Assembly: GCA_001627335.1 (NCBI GenBank)
Contig: LUPK01000015.1
Span: 1-64,000 of the forward strand
Reading direction: 5' to 3'
DNA: 64,000 bases
Source of the DNA: Nocardioides sp. REDSEA-S33_B3
GTDB lineage: Bacteria > Actinomycetota > Actinomycetes > Propionibacteriales > Nocardioidaceae
The notes under the pieces were generated by a model, which worked only from the letters and a program-made list of their open reading frames with translations, was not told where the DNA came from and did no database searches. The translations under genes and the position numbers were made by a program. Positions 8,363 through 16,887 of this stretch are shown piece after piece (the first letter of the stretch is position 1; each line of letters begins with the position of its first letter).

Positions 8363-9502
8363 ATGACCCGACGCCCGTACCGTTCCATCACCAGCCAGCT
8401 CACCGACGACCATCTCGCCGCGTATGCCCGCGCGCACGAGGCGGAGCTCCGAGGCGACTGGGAGACCGCCGCCAGCCAGCACCTCTCGGTCCCGTTCTTC
8501 CAACGGTCGACGCACGGCCAACGCTTGAGGATCCTGGCCGGCCTCGGCGACGCCGCGCCAGGCTGGATGGTCGCAAGACACCTCACCGAGGTGGCGCGTC
8601 GACTCCCGCGTCGCGAGGACCACGCGATCCCTACGGCGATCGAGCTCGGCGTCGTCGTGGGTCACCCCGGTGGCGTCGACGTCTCCCGGATCGGGTGCGA
8701 GCACCCGGAGCAGGTCCCCGCCTACCTCTTCGCGCGCGACTGGGTGACACGCCAGGCAGACGTCCACGAGGGCGACGCGCTCGCCGACCTGCTGGTCGCC
8801 GCCGCTCCCGAGCTCGTCGACCGCTCCGGCGTACGACGCTGGGCCGGCGCCCCGATGGGCGGCTTCCGCGTCGGGGAGACCCGGGGCGAGTCCCTGGCCC
8901 TGGTCGATGCTGAGTCCGGGGAGGAGCACGAGGTGCTCGACCTCGGCCTGACCGAGCAGGTCCCGCCGGGCAGCCACGTGCTCGGTCGGCTGGTCCCGGT
9001 CGAAGCAGGCCCGGGCACGGCCCTCGACTGGCGCCCGCTCCCCATCGACGAGGTCACGGCCAGGGCCGTGGCCCGGAGCCCGCACCACTGGATCGAGATC
9101 CTGGCGACCCGGTGCCGCGCCGGCCGCATCCCGACGGGTTTCTCCTACCTCTCGGAGTCCTCGACCACCAGCGACCTGCCGCACCAGTCCTGGACCTCCC
9201 TGCTCGGCCTCGGGCACGACCACGACCTCGGGCGTGACCGTCAGGGGCCCGACCGCGTCATCGGCCAAGCCGTCGACGCGGCGCTGCGGCTCGCCGACCG
9301 AGGACGCGAGCACGTACGGACGCACAGGCACACCATCGCCGACCTGATGCTCGACCCGCACCTGACGCCGGAGCGGCTGGCCCGGCACGCCACACCGGCC
9401 AAGCGAGACCGGTGGCGAGTGCTCGCCGAGTGCCTGCCGCCGCACGCCGCCGCCCGAGCCGCAGAGATGCTGCTGTGGTGCGAGGTCCCGTCCGCCGGCT
9501 GA
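8363..9502 (+). CDS. Hypothetical protein next to the Wadjet locus
   Basis: A 379-residue soluble protein I do not recognise. The N-terminal 75 residues look helical and TPR-like (LAAYARAHEAELRGDWETAASQHL). The middle has a beta-rich stretch with a GETRGESLALVDAESGEEHEVLDLG segment, and the C-terminus is helical with HTIADLMLDPHLTPERLARHATP. No signal peptide, membrane segment or catalytic signature is evident. The ATG at 8363 follows GGGAG. It converges on jetD with 58 bp between the stops, so it is not in the jet operon. A role in defence would be guilt by association only. Confidence 0.6.
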   Translation: MTRRPYRSITSQLTDDHLAAYARAHEAELRGDWETAASQHLSVPFFQRSTHGQRLRILAGLGDAAPGWMVARHLTEVARRLPRREDHAIPTAIELGVVVGHPGGVDVSRIGCEHPEQVPAYLFARDWVTRQADVHEGDALADLLVAAAPELVDRSGVRRWAGAPMGGFRVGETRGESLALVDAESGEEHEVLDLGLTEQVPPGSHVLGRLVPVEAGPGTALDWRPLPIDEVTARAVARSPHHWIEILATRCRAGRIPTGFSYLSESSTTSDLPHQSWTSLLGLGHDHDLGRDRQGPDRVIGQAVDAALRLADRGREHVRTHRHTIADLMLDPHLTPERLARHATPAKRDRWRVLAECLPPHAAARAAEMLLWCEVPSAG

Positions 9503-9560
9503 AGGGCGGCTGCGTACGGCCGGGGCGCGAGACGAAGCCGATCACTCGACCGACCATGGC

Positions 9561-10712
9561 TCAGGCCTCGACCGGCCACCGATCACTCACCCAGGCCCAG
9601 TCGACGCGCTCCTGCTCGAGACGCACCCGATCGCCGTAGCGGTCGGTCACCAGGTCCTCGTAGACCCCCCGCTCAGCCGCGGTCAGTCGCGTCAGGTCCG
9701 CCGTGGTCGGCGACGGCTCCGCGACCCAACGCTCGCGGTGCTGCAGCAGTGTCTGCTCGTCCATCAGGAACGACCTCGTCTGCGGCAACCACGCGCGCAG
9801 CTGGTCGAGGATCGCGAACCCGTGGGTGTCGAGGTCACCCCAATAGTGCACGGGCACCTTCGCCAGCCAGGGCAGCCGCCCGGCACGGGACACCCGGAAG
9901 CCCTCCCCGAAGATCGTCACCCCTCGTCGCGGGACCGGGACCGTGAGGAACGTGGTCTCGTTCTCCACGATCACAGCCGAGGCCACGTCGAGGTCGAGCG
10001 CCGCCCACTCCTCCACCGGGGCGGTGACGTCGCGCAGCGGCCCCTCCCCCACCTCGGCGCCGAGCCGCAGGCGCAACCGAGCGGGCGGCCCGACCAGCCC
10101 CAACCCGGCCAGGAACCCGTCCGTCGACGCCGACACCCCGAGCACCCCGGCCAGCAGACCTCGATGCCGTTCGACGCACTTGGTGTCGACGCCGGGCGCG
10201 GTGATCTCGCGCAACCGGCGACCGCTCCCCCGCTCAGCACGCAACCATCCCAGAGCGGACAGCACGAGCATCCACTCCTCCTCGGGCACCGCCAGCGCGG
10301 CGTGCGGATGACCCAGCACCCACGTCAGCACCTCGGCGTCGGCTCGCACGAGCTCCACCCTCGAGCGCCAGGCCTGCACGTCGCCCTCGACAGCGAGCGT
10401 GCGCCACGCCTGCTCCCAGTCCGTGACCACGACGGCTACGGGGAGCTCCGATGCGCCCACCGTCCGCGCTCCCAGTGAGCGTCGCTCGATCTCGAACCGG
10501 CCGGGCGCCTCGCGCTCCCACGCACGGCTCCAGGACCGCACGGCCTCCAGGTCCTCACCGAGCTCACGGGCCGACGGACCGCGCAACCGCACCCGGACGG
10601 GCTCGAAGGCCTCCCCGCGGGCGTACGCCGCCAGCAGCGCCCCCGACCGCCACCGTGGCCGGAGCCGAGCGGCGACGACGTCGGGAGTCGACCACGTCGC
10701 GCGGTCAGCCAT
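9561..10712 (-). CDS. jetD: Wadjet type I subunit JetD (toprim-type nuclease)
   Basis: JetD is the DNA-cleaving subunit of Wadjet: after the SMC-like motor extrudes a small circular plasmid, JetD cuts it. The 383-residue product fits the DUF3322-DUF2220 architecture. The toprim-like metal site is visible as Glu250 in VENETTFL and the Asp293/Asp295 pair in YWGDLDTHG. The ATG at 10712 overlaps the jetC stop by 8 nt (ATGGCTGA), indicating translational coupling. It is the last gene of the jetABCD operon. I see no lesion in it. Confidence 0.93.
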   Translation of the reverse strand: MADRATWSTPDVVAARLRPRWRSGALLAAYARGEAFEPVRVRLRGPSARELGEDLEAVRSWSRAWEREAPGRFEIERRSLGARTVGASELPVAVVVTDWEQAWRTLAVEGDVQAWRSRVELVRADAEVLTWVLGHPHAALAVPEEEWMLVLSALGWLRAERGSGRRLREITAPGVDTKCVERHRGLLAGVLGVSASTDGFLAGLGLVGPPARLRLRLGAEVGEGPLRDVTAPVEEWAALDLDVASAVIVENETTFLTVPVPRRGVTIFGEGFRVSRAGRLPWLAKVPVHYWGDLDTHGFAILDQLRAWLPQTRSFLMDEQTLLQHRERWVAEPSPTTADLTRLTAAERGVYEDLVTDRYGDRVRLEQERVDWAWVSDRWPVEA

Positions 10713-13700
10713 GACCGTCGCGACGCCGGCGGTAGTCCTCCACGGTCAGCGTCTGCACGCGCGAGTCGCGACCGTCGCGATTCTCCACGAACCCGATGGC
10801 CGACACGTACGGCTCGATCACGTGGACCTTCTGCAACGGGGTGACGATGAGCAGCTGGAGCCCGAGCCGTCCGAAGAGGGACAGCGCGTAGCGCGTCGAG
10901 AGGTCCGACCCGCGTCCGAAGGCCTCGTCGATGACCGCGAACCGGAAGTCGCGCGACGCCGTGGTGCCCCATTGCAGCTTGAACTGGTAGGCCAGCGACG
11001 CCGCCAGGATGGTGTAGGCGAGCTTCTCCTTCTGTCCGCCCGACTTGCCGTCGGAGTCGCGATAGTGCTCGTGCTCGACCCCTGTGTCGCGCTCCAGCTC
11101 GGCGGCCGAGAACGTGAACCACGTGCGAACGTCGGTGACGCGCCGGGTCCATGTCTTGTCGCTGTCGGCGTGGCCGTCCCGCCCGCGGAACCGGTCCACG
11201 ATGCGCTTGACGTCGAGGAAGCGCTGCTCTGAGTACTGGTCGCTGTCGCCGTCGAGCGCACCGCGGGTCACCGCCCGGAGGTCCTCGCGGAACTGACGCA
11301 CCTCGGTGTTCACCGTCGGCTCCACGAGGAGCTTGATGAAGCGGCCCGGGGAGTAGTCGATGGCGTGGAGCGACTCGTTGATGAGCTCGACGCGATCACG
11401 GATGTCGTCGGCCTCGCGCCGCAACCAGGTGGCCAGCCCGGCCAGGTCACGGATGGCGTTGGTGTTGAGCTGGCGCTTGAACTCGGCCTCGAACTTCGGC
11501 AGGTCGTCACGGCGGACCCGATCGCGGAACGCTCGGTACTCCCCGGCCGCCGCGATGGAGGCGTCCATCTCGGTCGTGAGAGCCGGCCACTGCGCCTTGA
11601 TCGCCGTCATCTGCGTCTGCGCCGACGTGGCGAGGCCGTTCATCTGCAGCTGCAGCCGCTCCATGTCGGCGGTGAGCGACCGCGCCACGTCGCCCGCCCG
11701 CCGGTCGCACTCGCCGGGCTCGGTGACGTCCACCGCGCGCGGGGCCAGGGTGGGGTACTCCGCGCGAGCCAGCGCCACGACCTCCTCGCCCGCTGCGGCC
11801 ACGAGGTCGCCGGCGACGGCCAGGTCACGGGCGCTGCGGTCGCGATCGGACTCAGCGACGCGAAGACGTCCGTCGACGTCGGTGCGTCGCTCGTCGAGGT
11901 TCGCGATCTCCTCCTCGACGGCCGACAGGGCACGGTCCACCTCGGCCAGTCGCGACGAGCCGGCCAACAGGCGCCGGCGCTCCGCCTCGGCTGCCTCGGC
12001 CTGGTCGATCGGAGTGGCGACGTCGACCTCTGTCCAGGACCCGAACTGCGCGACGTTGCTCAACGTCTCGGCCCGCTGACGCACCGCGTCCCTGTCCGCC
12101 TCGACGGACTCGACCTCGGCCTCGGCAGCCGTCAGCGCCTCCTGCAACCGGTGCAGCTCCTCTGTCAGGGCCTCGATCTTGCGAGCGTTCGACCGACCGA
12201 GGACCCACGAGCGTGGGTCGTCGACCCGTCGCCGGTCGTCCTTCTCGTGGCGGGCGCCGGCACGGACCTGGCCCTGCCGCGTGACCGCGCGCTCGGCCTC
12301 GGCCAGCTCCGCCACCGAGTCCACACACCGGTGGTCGGCACGGCGTCGCAGCTCTCCGGCCAGGAAGGTCTCGAACGGCCCCGGCTCCAGGAGCAACGTG
12401 TCGACGAGGCGCAGGTGCATGCCGTCCGCATCGGGCTGCACGCGCACCTGACGCTCGGGGACCCGGTGGTAGACCAGGCGCGCACCCAGGTGGTGGCTGT
12501 CGACCCAGTCGGCGACCTGCCGGTAATGACGCTGCGGCACCAACAGCGACAGTCCGAACCCCCGGAGCACGCGCTCGGCGGCACCCCGCCACGAGGAGTG
12601 CTCCTCGGCGACCTCGAGAAGCTCTCCGACGAAGGGCACCTCGTCCTCGGCGAGCCCCAGTTCTGCGCACAGCCGCTCGCGCAGGCGAAGGCTCTCCCGG
12701 GGCAGGTTGGTCGGTCGTCCGGCCAGGCTGTCCAGGTCGGCCCGCACGTCGGCGACCTGCTCGCGGACTCCGGCGCGACGACCCATCGCCTCGGCGAGTC
12801 CGGCGTCCAACGCACGCAGCTGCGGGGCGGCCTCGTCGTACGCGGCCCGCGCCTCCACCGACCGTTCGTGGAAGGACTGGCCGTCGACGACCTGGTCCAG
12901 CCCCGCGTCCTCCAGCAGCCGCGCGTACTTCTCCGACCGTGCCCTGCGTTGCTCGGCCAGCTCGCGCAGCTCCTTGACCGTCTGCTCGAGGTCGGCGACC
13001 CGGTCACCGCCTGCTGCAGCACGCTCGCCGATCAATCTGGCCTGCCGCGTTCGCGCCTGCTCCAGACGTGAGGTGATGCCCACACGTTCGGTCGCGAGGG
13101 CGTCCAGGGTCTTCCCCAGGGAGGTCTGCCTCTGCTCGAGCAGGCCGATCTTGTGCTCGGTGAAGAACAGCGCCACGGCATCGCGGCGGCGACCCGTCGC
13201 AGCCCGCTCCTCGGCGAGGGCATCGTGCTTGTCGCAGGTGATCAGCAGGGGGTCCAGGGCCGCCAGCTGGTCCTGGGCACGGCGCACCGCGTCGTGGGCA
13301 CGCGTGAGGTCCTCGACGTGGGCGACCACCTGGGCGATCCGCTCGGTCGGGTCCGAGGGCTCCAGCATGTGCGTGCGCACGAAGTCGTTGAGGTTGCCCA
13401 CCGACTTCATCGAGACGGTCTGGTGGAAGAGCTCCAGCGCCTGCTCCGAGGCGATGCCGAGGAGGCGCCTCATCCGTTGGCCGTACGCCGGGAAGTCCTT
13501 GTCGACGCTGGCGCCGGCCTCGCGCAGGCGCCGTCGCAGCGCGTTCAGGTCGGTGCCGAAGCCCGCGAAGTCCCGTTCCACGGCCAGGTCGCGCTCGGCG
13601 GTGACGAAGAACCGGTCCGGTTGTCCGGCCCGATCACGCTGGGTGAAGACCTGGGCCAGGGTGACCGGCTCCGGGGCGTCGTCGTTGGCGAAGACACCGA

Positions 13701-14070
13701 GGATGACCGAGTAGGAGCGGTGGTCGCGCAGCCCCACCGGTCGCGAGGTGCCCGTGCTCTCGATGCGCTCGGACTTGTAGTGCCCCTCGACGTAGGACCT
13801 CAAGGAGCGCTCGCGCGACTCGGCGCCGGCGGCCTTGTTGTAGGAGATGCGGTGCGCCGGGAGCAGCAGGGTGGTCACGGCATCGACGAGGGTGGACTTG
13901 CCGCTGCCGATGTCGCCGGTCAGCAGGGTGTTCTCACCGTCGAGGTGCAACGCCCAGACACGTCCGTCGAAGGTCCCCCAGTTGAGCACCTCGATCCGGT
14001 GCAGCCGCCACCCCACGCGCGCCGCCGACGGCCCGTCCAGCTCCAGGGCCGAAAAGAGACCGTCACTCAT
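10705..14070 (-). CDS. jetC: Wadjet type I subunit JetC (SMC-like ATPase)
   Basis: The MukB-like motor of the Wadjet complex. The 1121-residue product has an N-terminal ATPase half with Walker A TGDIGSGKST (Lys58), about 700 residues rich in heptad-like coiled coil around a hinge, and a C-terminal half with the ABC signature-like SGGQKEK at 1010-1016 and Walker B FAVIDE with Asp1048/Glu1049. The start at 14070 (MSDGLFSALELDG) is chosen because it overlaps the jetB stop by 8 nt and matches the family start; a longer in-frame reading to 14190 lies entirely within jetB. The intact ATPase motifs argue that the system is functional. Confidence 0.95.
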   Translation of the reverse strand: MSDGLFSALELDGPSAARVGWRLHRIEVLNWGTFDGRVWALHLDGENTLLTGDIGSGKSTLVDAVTTLLLPAHRISYNKAAGAESRERSLRSYVEGHYKSERIESTGTSRPVGLRDHRSYSVILGVFANDDAPEPVTLAQVFTQRDRAGQPDRFFVTAERDLAVERDFAGFGTDLNALRRRLREAGASVDKDFPAYGQRMRRLLGIASEQALELFHQTVSMKSVGNLNDFVRTHMLEPSDPTERIAQVVAHVEDLTRAHDAVRRAQDQLAALDPLLITCDKHDALAEERAATGRRRDAVALFFTEHKIGLLEQRQTSLGKTLDALATERVGITSRLEQARTRQARLIGERAAAGGDRVADLEQTVKELRELAEQRRARSEKYARLLEDAGLDQVVDGQSFHERSVEARAAYDEAAPQLRALDAGLAEAMGRRAGVREQVADVRADLDSLAGRPTNLPRESLRLRERLCAELGLAEDEVPFVGELLEVAEEHSSWRGAAERVLRGFGLSLLVPQRHYRQVADWVDSHHLGARLVYHRVPERQVRVQPDADGMHLRLVDTLLLEPGPFETFLAGELRRRADHRCVDSVAELAEAERAVTRQGQVRAGARHEKDDRRRVDDPRSWVLGRSNARKIEALTEELHRLQEALTAAEAEVESVEADRDAVRQRAETLSNVAQFGSWTEVDVATPIDQAEAAEAERRRLLAGSSRLAEVDRALSAVEEEIANLDERRTDVDGRLRVAESDRDRSARDLAVAGDLVAAAGEEVVALARAEYPTLAPRAVDVTEPGECDRRAGDVARSLTADMERLQLQMNGLATSAQTQMTAIKAQWPALTTEMDASIAAAGEYRAFRDRVRRDDLPKFEAEFKRQLNTNAIRDLAGLATWLRREADDIRDRVELINESLHAIDYSPGRFIKLLVEPTVNTEVRQFREDLRAVTRGALDGDSDQYSEQRFLDVKRIVDRFRGRDGHADSDKTWTRRVTDVRTWFTFSAAELERDTGVEHEHYRDSDGKSGGQKEKLAYTILAASLAYQFKLQWGTTASRDFRFAVIDEAFGRGSDLSTRYALSLFGRLGLQLLIVTPLQKVHVIEPYVSAIGFVENRDGRDSRVQTLTVEDYRRRRDGHG

Positions 14071-14644
14071 CCCGCGCACCTCCGGCGGCGCCGCGGTAGT
14101 CCTCGAGACGGGCCGCGAAGTCGGCGAGCGTCTGCGCGTCGACGTACGCCTTGAGGACGCGGCGGACCTCGAAGGTGTCGCGCTGCCCACGCAGCCGGCG
14201 CAGGAAGCCGAGGTCGACCACCTTCCCGATCGTGGTGTCCACCTGATCGACCTGGCGCGCCTGGTTGGGGGTGTCGGCGAGGAAGAGCGACACCATCTCC
14301 GCGATCTGGTCTCGGGTCAGGATCAGCCGTGGCTCCTGGGACGTGGACTCCCACTCGACCATCCGCTTGCGCAGCAGGACCAGCATCAGGCTGACGGGGT
14401 AGGAGAGGCTGCGACGCTTGACCAGGCGGGGCAGACCGTCCTCCTCGTCACGGGCACGGAGGTAGGCGTAGCCCTCGGTCTCGTCGACGACGACATCGAC
14501 TCCGATCATGTCGAAGTGGTCGCGCACGGGCGCCCCGTGGCGCAGCAGGGTCTGCCACACCTGCTCCTGGGCTTCGCGGTAGACGACTCCGCGCATCAAG
14601 GTGATGACCGCGACGGAGGCTGCGGTCTCCTGCTCGGTCCTCAT
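14063..14644 (-). CDS. jetB: Wadjet type I subunit JetB (MukE-like, DUF4194)
   Basis: JetB is the MukE-like kite subunit that bridges JetA and the JetC head. The 193-residue product shows the DUF4194 pattern: an N-terminal RGVVYREAQEQVWQTLLRH block, DETEGYAYLRARDEE, then RRSLSYPVSLMLVLLRKRMVEWE and a winged-helix-like C-terminus. The ATG at 14644 follows GTGAGG and lies 7 nt after the jetA stop. It overlaps jetC by 8 nt. Assignment rests mainly on position in an otherwise canonical jetABCD operon plus these motifs. Confidence 0.92.
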   Translation of the reverse strand: MRTEQETAASVAVITLMRGVVYREAQEQVWQTLLRHGAPVRDHFDMIGVDVVVDETEGYAYLRARDEEDGLPRLVKRRSLSYPVSLMLVLLRKRMVEWESTSQEPRLILTRDQIAEMVSLFLADTPNQARQVDQVDTTIGKVVDLGFLRRLRGQRDTFEVRRVLKAYVDAQTLADFAARLEDYRGAAGGARDE

Positions 14645-14651
14645 CGTGGCC

Positions 14652-16082
14652 TCACGATCTCACCACGGTGGCCTGCGGCATGCGCACGGTCCGCGTGCCG
14701 ACCCGGTCGTCGTGCCACGAGACGGTGATCGTGCGGCTCTCGTCGAGCTCGACGCGCAGGTCCTCGTCGGTCAGGGCGAGGTAGCCGAGGAGCTCCGCGA
14801 GTCCGTCGCGCAGGGGGTAGAGCTCGATGACCTCGTGGAGCAGCGCCGAGCTGCGGGAGGGTACGACGGCGCGCAGCTGCTCGGCGAGCCGGGCGGTGTC
14901 CACGAACGTCTGGTCGAACAGCCCGGCTGTGTCGATCTCCTCCACCTCCCCCGTGGGGATCCTCGAGTCCACCTGGCTCGCGGGACGGACGTCGTAGAGC
15001 GGCCGCTCGAACGGCAGGCTGAGCTTCACCTCGGTTTCGTCGACCTCGAGACCGACCGCCGGGGGTGCCGCCCGCAGCGCCAGCGCGGAGGCCTCGATCT
15101 GCCGGACCAGCTCGAGGACCCGTCGGTTCTCCAGCCACACCTGGTCGTCGAGGAAGCGCCGCAGCTGCTCGGAGAGCGAGCGGACGACCGCCTGGGTGCG
15201 CTCGGCCGCGTCGTACCAGTCGTGGTGCGCACGGCGGGCCCGCGGGTCGACGTCGATCTCCTCGAGGGCTTGGACCTGCTCCAGCAGGTCGGCGAGCTCG
15301 TCCTGGCGCTCCTGGCTGAGCAGGAAGTCGTAGAACGCCTGGAAGCTCCGTCCCTGGTCGGAGCTGGCGATGTCGGCGCGGTCGGCCACGAGCGTGGCGA
15401 GCAGGTCGCCCTTGCCGCCGTCCCAGGTGGCGATGCGTTCACGGGCAGCCCGGTCCAGCGACCGGAAGTTCTCCTCGACCTCGCGGAAGTCGGCCAACAG
15501 CTCGCGTGCCGTGCTGGCGAAGAACTGATAGCGCTCGCGCAGGGCCGCTCCCTCCATCACCCGCACGCGCCCGGCCTCGACCTCCTCGATCTCGGCGTCG
15601 ATCTCCGCGCGACGGCGGCGGAGCTCCTCGAGACGGGTCTCCGGGTCGGCTTGCGCCCCATGGACGATCTGGCGCAGCAGGTCGACCAGGGTGTGCAGCC
15701 GTGACTCGGTGCCGATGCTGGGACGCGCTCGGAGGGACCCGACCCAGGCGTAGGCCTTCTCCAGTGCGGGGGTGGCGTCGTAGTGCGCCTCGTCGCCGTC
15801 GGGCGGGTAGAAGCGCCGCAACCAGCCGGCACCGGGCGCCGACCAATCGTCGAGGTAGGTGGCCGGCGACCCGGTGTACCTCTCGCCTTCCGCCAGCTGC
15901 TGGTTGGCCGCCCACAGGAAGTCGTCGAGCGCCTCGGTCAACGCAGCCTGCGGGCGAGCACCCTCGTTCTGCTCGACGAAGAGGCGACCGAGGAACGCCA
16001 GCACCAGCGGCGCGTTGCGAGCACGGAGCAGACGCCAGGCCGGGCTGGTGTCGGCGAGCATCCGGATCTCGTCGAGCTCCAT
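14652..16082 (-). CDS. jetA: Wadjet type I subunit JetA (MukF-like, DUF3375)
   Basis: JetA is the kleisin-like scaffold of the complex. The 476-residue product opens MELDEIRMLADTSPAWRLLRARNAPLVLAFL and LFVEQNEG, the conserved start of DUF3375 proteins, followed by a DFLWAANQQLAE helix, a WLRRFYPPDGDEAHYDATPALEKAYAWV block, a long central coiled-coil stretch and a C-terminal winged-helix region. It is first in the jet operon. The gap of 93 bp to the doc-like toxin gene upstream may hold a promoter, or the toxin-antitoxin pair may be cotranscribed. Confidence 0.94.
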   Translation of the reverse strand: MELDEIRMLADTSPAWRLLRARNAPLVLAFLGRLFVEQNEGARPQAALTEALDDFLWAANQQLAEGERYTGSPATYLDDWSAPGAGWLRRFYPPDGDEAHYDATPALEKAYAWVGSLRARPSIGTESRLHTLVDLLRQIVHGAQADPETRLEELRRRRAEIDAEIEEVEAGRVRVMEGAALRERYQFFASTARELLADFREVEENFRSLDRAARERIATWDGGKGDLLATLVADRADIASSDQGRSFQAFYDFLLSQERQDELADLLEQVQALEEIDVDPRARRAHHDWYDAAERTQAVVRSLSEQLRRFLDDQVWLENRRVLELVRQIEASALALRAAPPAVGLEVDETEVKLSLPFERPLYDVRPASQVDSRIPTGEVEEIDTAGLFDQTFVDTARLAEQLRAVVPSRSSALLHEVIELYPLRDGLAELLGYLALTDEDLRVELDESRTITVSWHDDRVGTRTVRMPQATVVRS

Positions 16083-16175
16083 GCCACCTCCCGCTGCCGC
16101 ATTCCCAGGGCTCCTGTGCTGCGGTCGAGGGTAGGGCGTGGCGGCGACAGTCCGCCGGCCACCCGCTGCGCGACG

Positions 16176-16583
16176 TCAGGAAGGCCGCGCACGCCCCAGC
16201 TCGTAGGTCACCTCGAACCACTCTGCCACGTCCGCGATCTCGAGCGAGTGGTCGAGGCCCACAGCCCGGACGAACATGTTGGCGTGCACGGTCGGCACGT
16301 ACCCGAGGTCGATGCCGTTGAAGTCCAGGAACGCCACGGCGGCCGCCCAGGCTGTGCGCTTGTTGCCGTTCTCGAAGACCTGACGAGCGGCCATTCCGTG
16401 CAGCAGCGCCGCGGCCTTGTCGAACATCGACGGGAACGCCTCGAAGTCGCCGTATCCGGACCAGGGGCGTTCCAGCGCGGCAGCCAGCCCCACAGCGTCC
16501 AGGAGCGCGTGGTTCTCGCCGGTGTCGGCGCAGAGGACCTCGTTGTACGCCGAGACAAGAGCGACAGTGAGTCGGCGGGTCAC
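16176..16583 (-). CDS. Doc/Fic-family toxin with Gln at the catalytic His position
   Basis: A 135-residue death-on-curing (Doc) type protein. Doc toxins phosphorylate EF-Tu and use a HxFx(D/N)(A/G)NKRTA motif. Here the motif reads QVFENGNKRTA at residues 68-78: the phosphate-binding GNKR is intact but the usual catalytic His is Gln68. It may be inactive, altered in chemistry, or part of a lineage in which this is tolerated. GTG start overlaps the antitoxin stop (GTGA, 16580-16583), the usual antitoxin-then-toxin coupling. It lies directly upstream of the Wadjet operon on the same strand. Confidence 0.85.
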   Translation of the reverse strand: MTRRLTVALVSAYNEVLCADTGENHALLDAVGLAAALERPWSGYGDFEAFPSMFDKAAALLHGMAARQVFENGNKRTAWAAAVAFLDFNGIDLGYVPTVHANMFVRAVGLDHSLEIADVAEWFEVTYELGRARPS

Positions 16584-16729
16584 CGCGCCAGACGCTTCAG
16601 CAGCTCAGCGTCACGCTTCATCACCTTCGCCAAGGCAGCCATCGCCGTAGCGTCGTCGACGTCCACGACCTCCTCGCGCTCCTCACGCTCCTGGTCGCGG
16701 ATCTCGTCGTCGCTGGCCCGGTGGCTCAT
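16580..16729 (-). CDS. Small antitoxin partner of the Doc-like toxin
   Basis: A short acidic, helical protein (MSHRASDDEIRDQEREEREE...MKRDAELLKRLAR). I do not recognise the family; the identification comes from position and the 4-nt overlap with the toxin. The start is uncertain: the ATG at 16729 has GGAGG only 2 nt away, and a GTG at 16777 would add 16 residues but lacks a ribosome site. The charged middle segment could neutralise the toxin, while any DNA-binding part would have to be at the N-terminus. Confidence 0.65.
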   Translation of the reverse strand: MSHRASDDEIRDQEREEREEVVDVDDATAMAALAKVMKRDAELLKRLAR

Positions 16730-16887
16730 GTCCTCCACGGTACGCCGCACGTCCGACGACGACACCCGGCTTTCCACAGCCCCGGCCCCACACCGCCAGC
16801 CGCCGTACGTCGTTCGACGGATGCCACGGGCGCCGCGCCGGCCCTAGGGTCGACCCGTCGCCCAGCCCCAGGAGCCCAGGAGGACGC

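Noticed and set aside
11365..13071. 568-codon open frame opposite jetC
   Set aside because: Antisense shadow of the JetC coiled-coil region.
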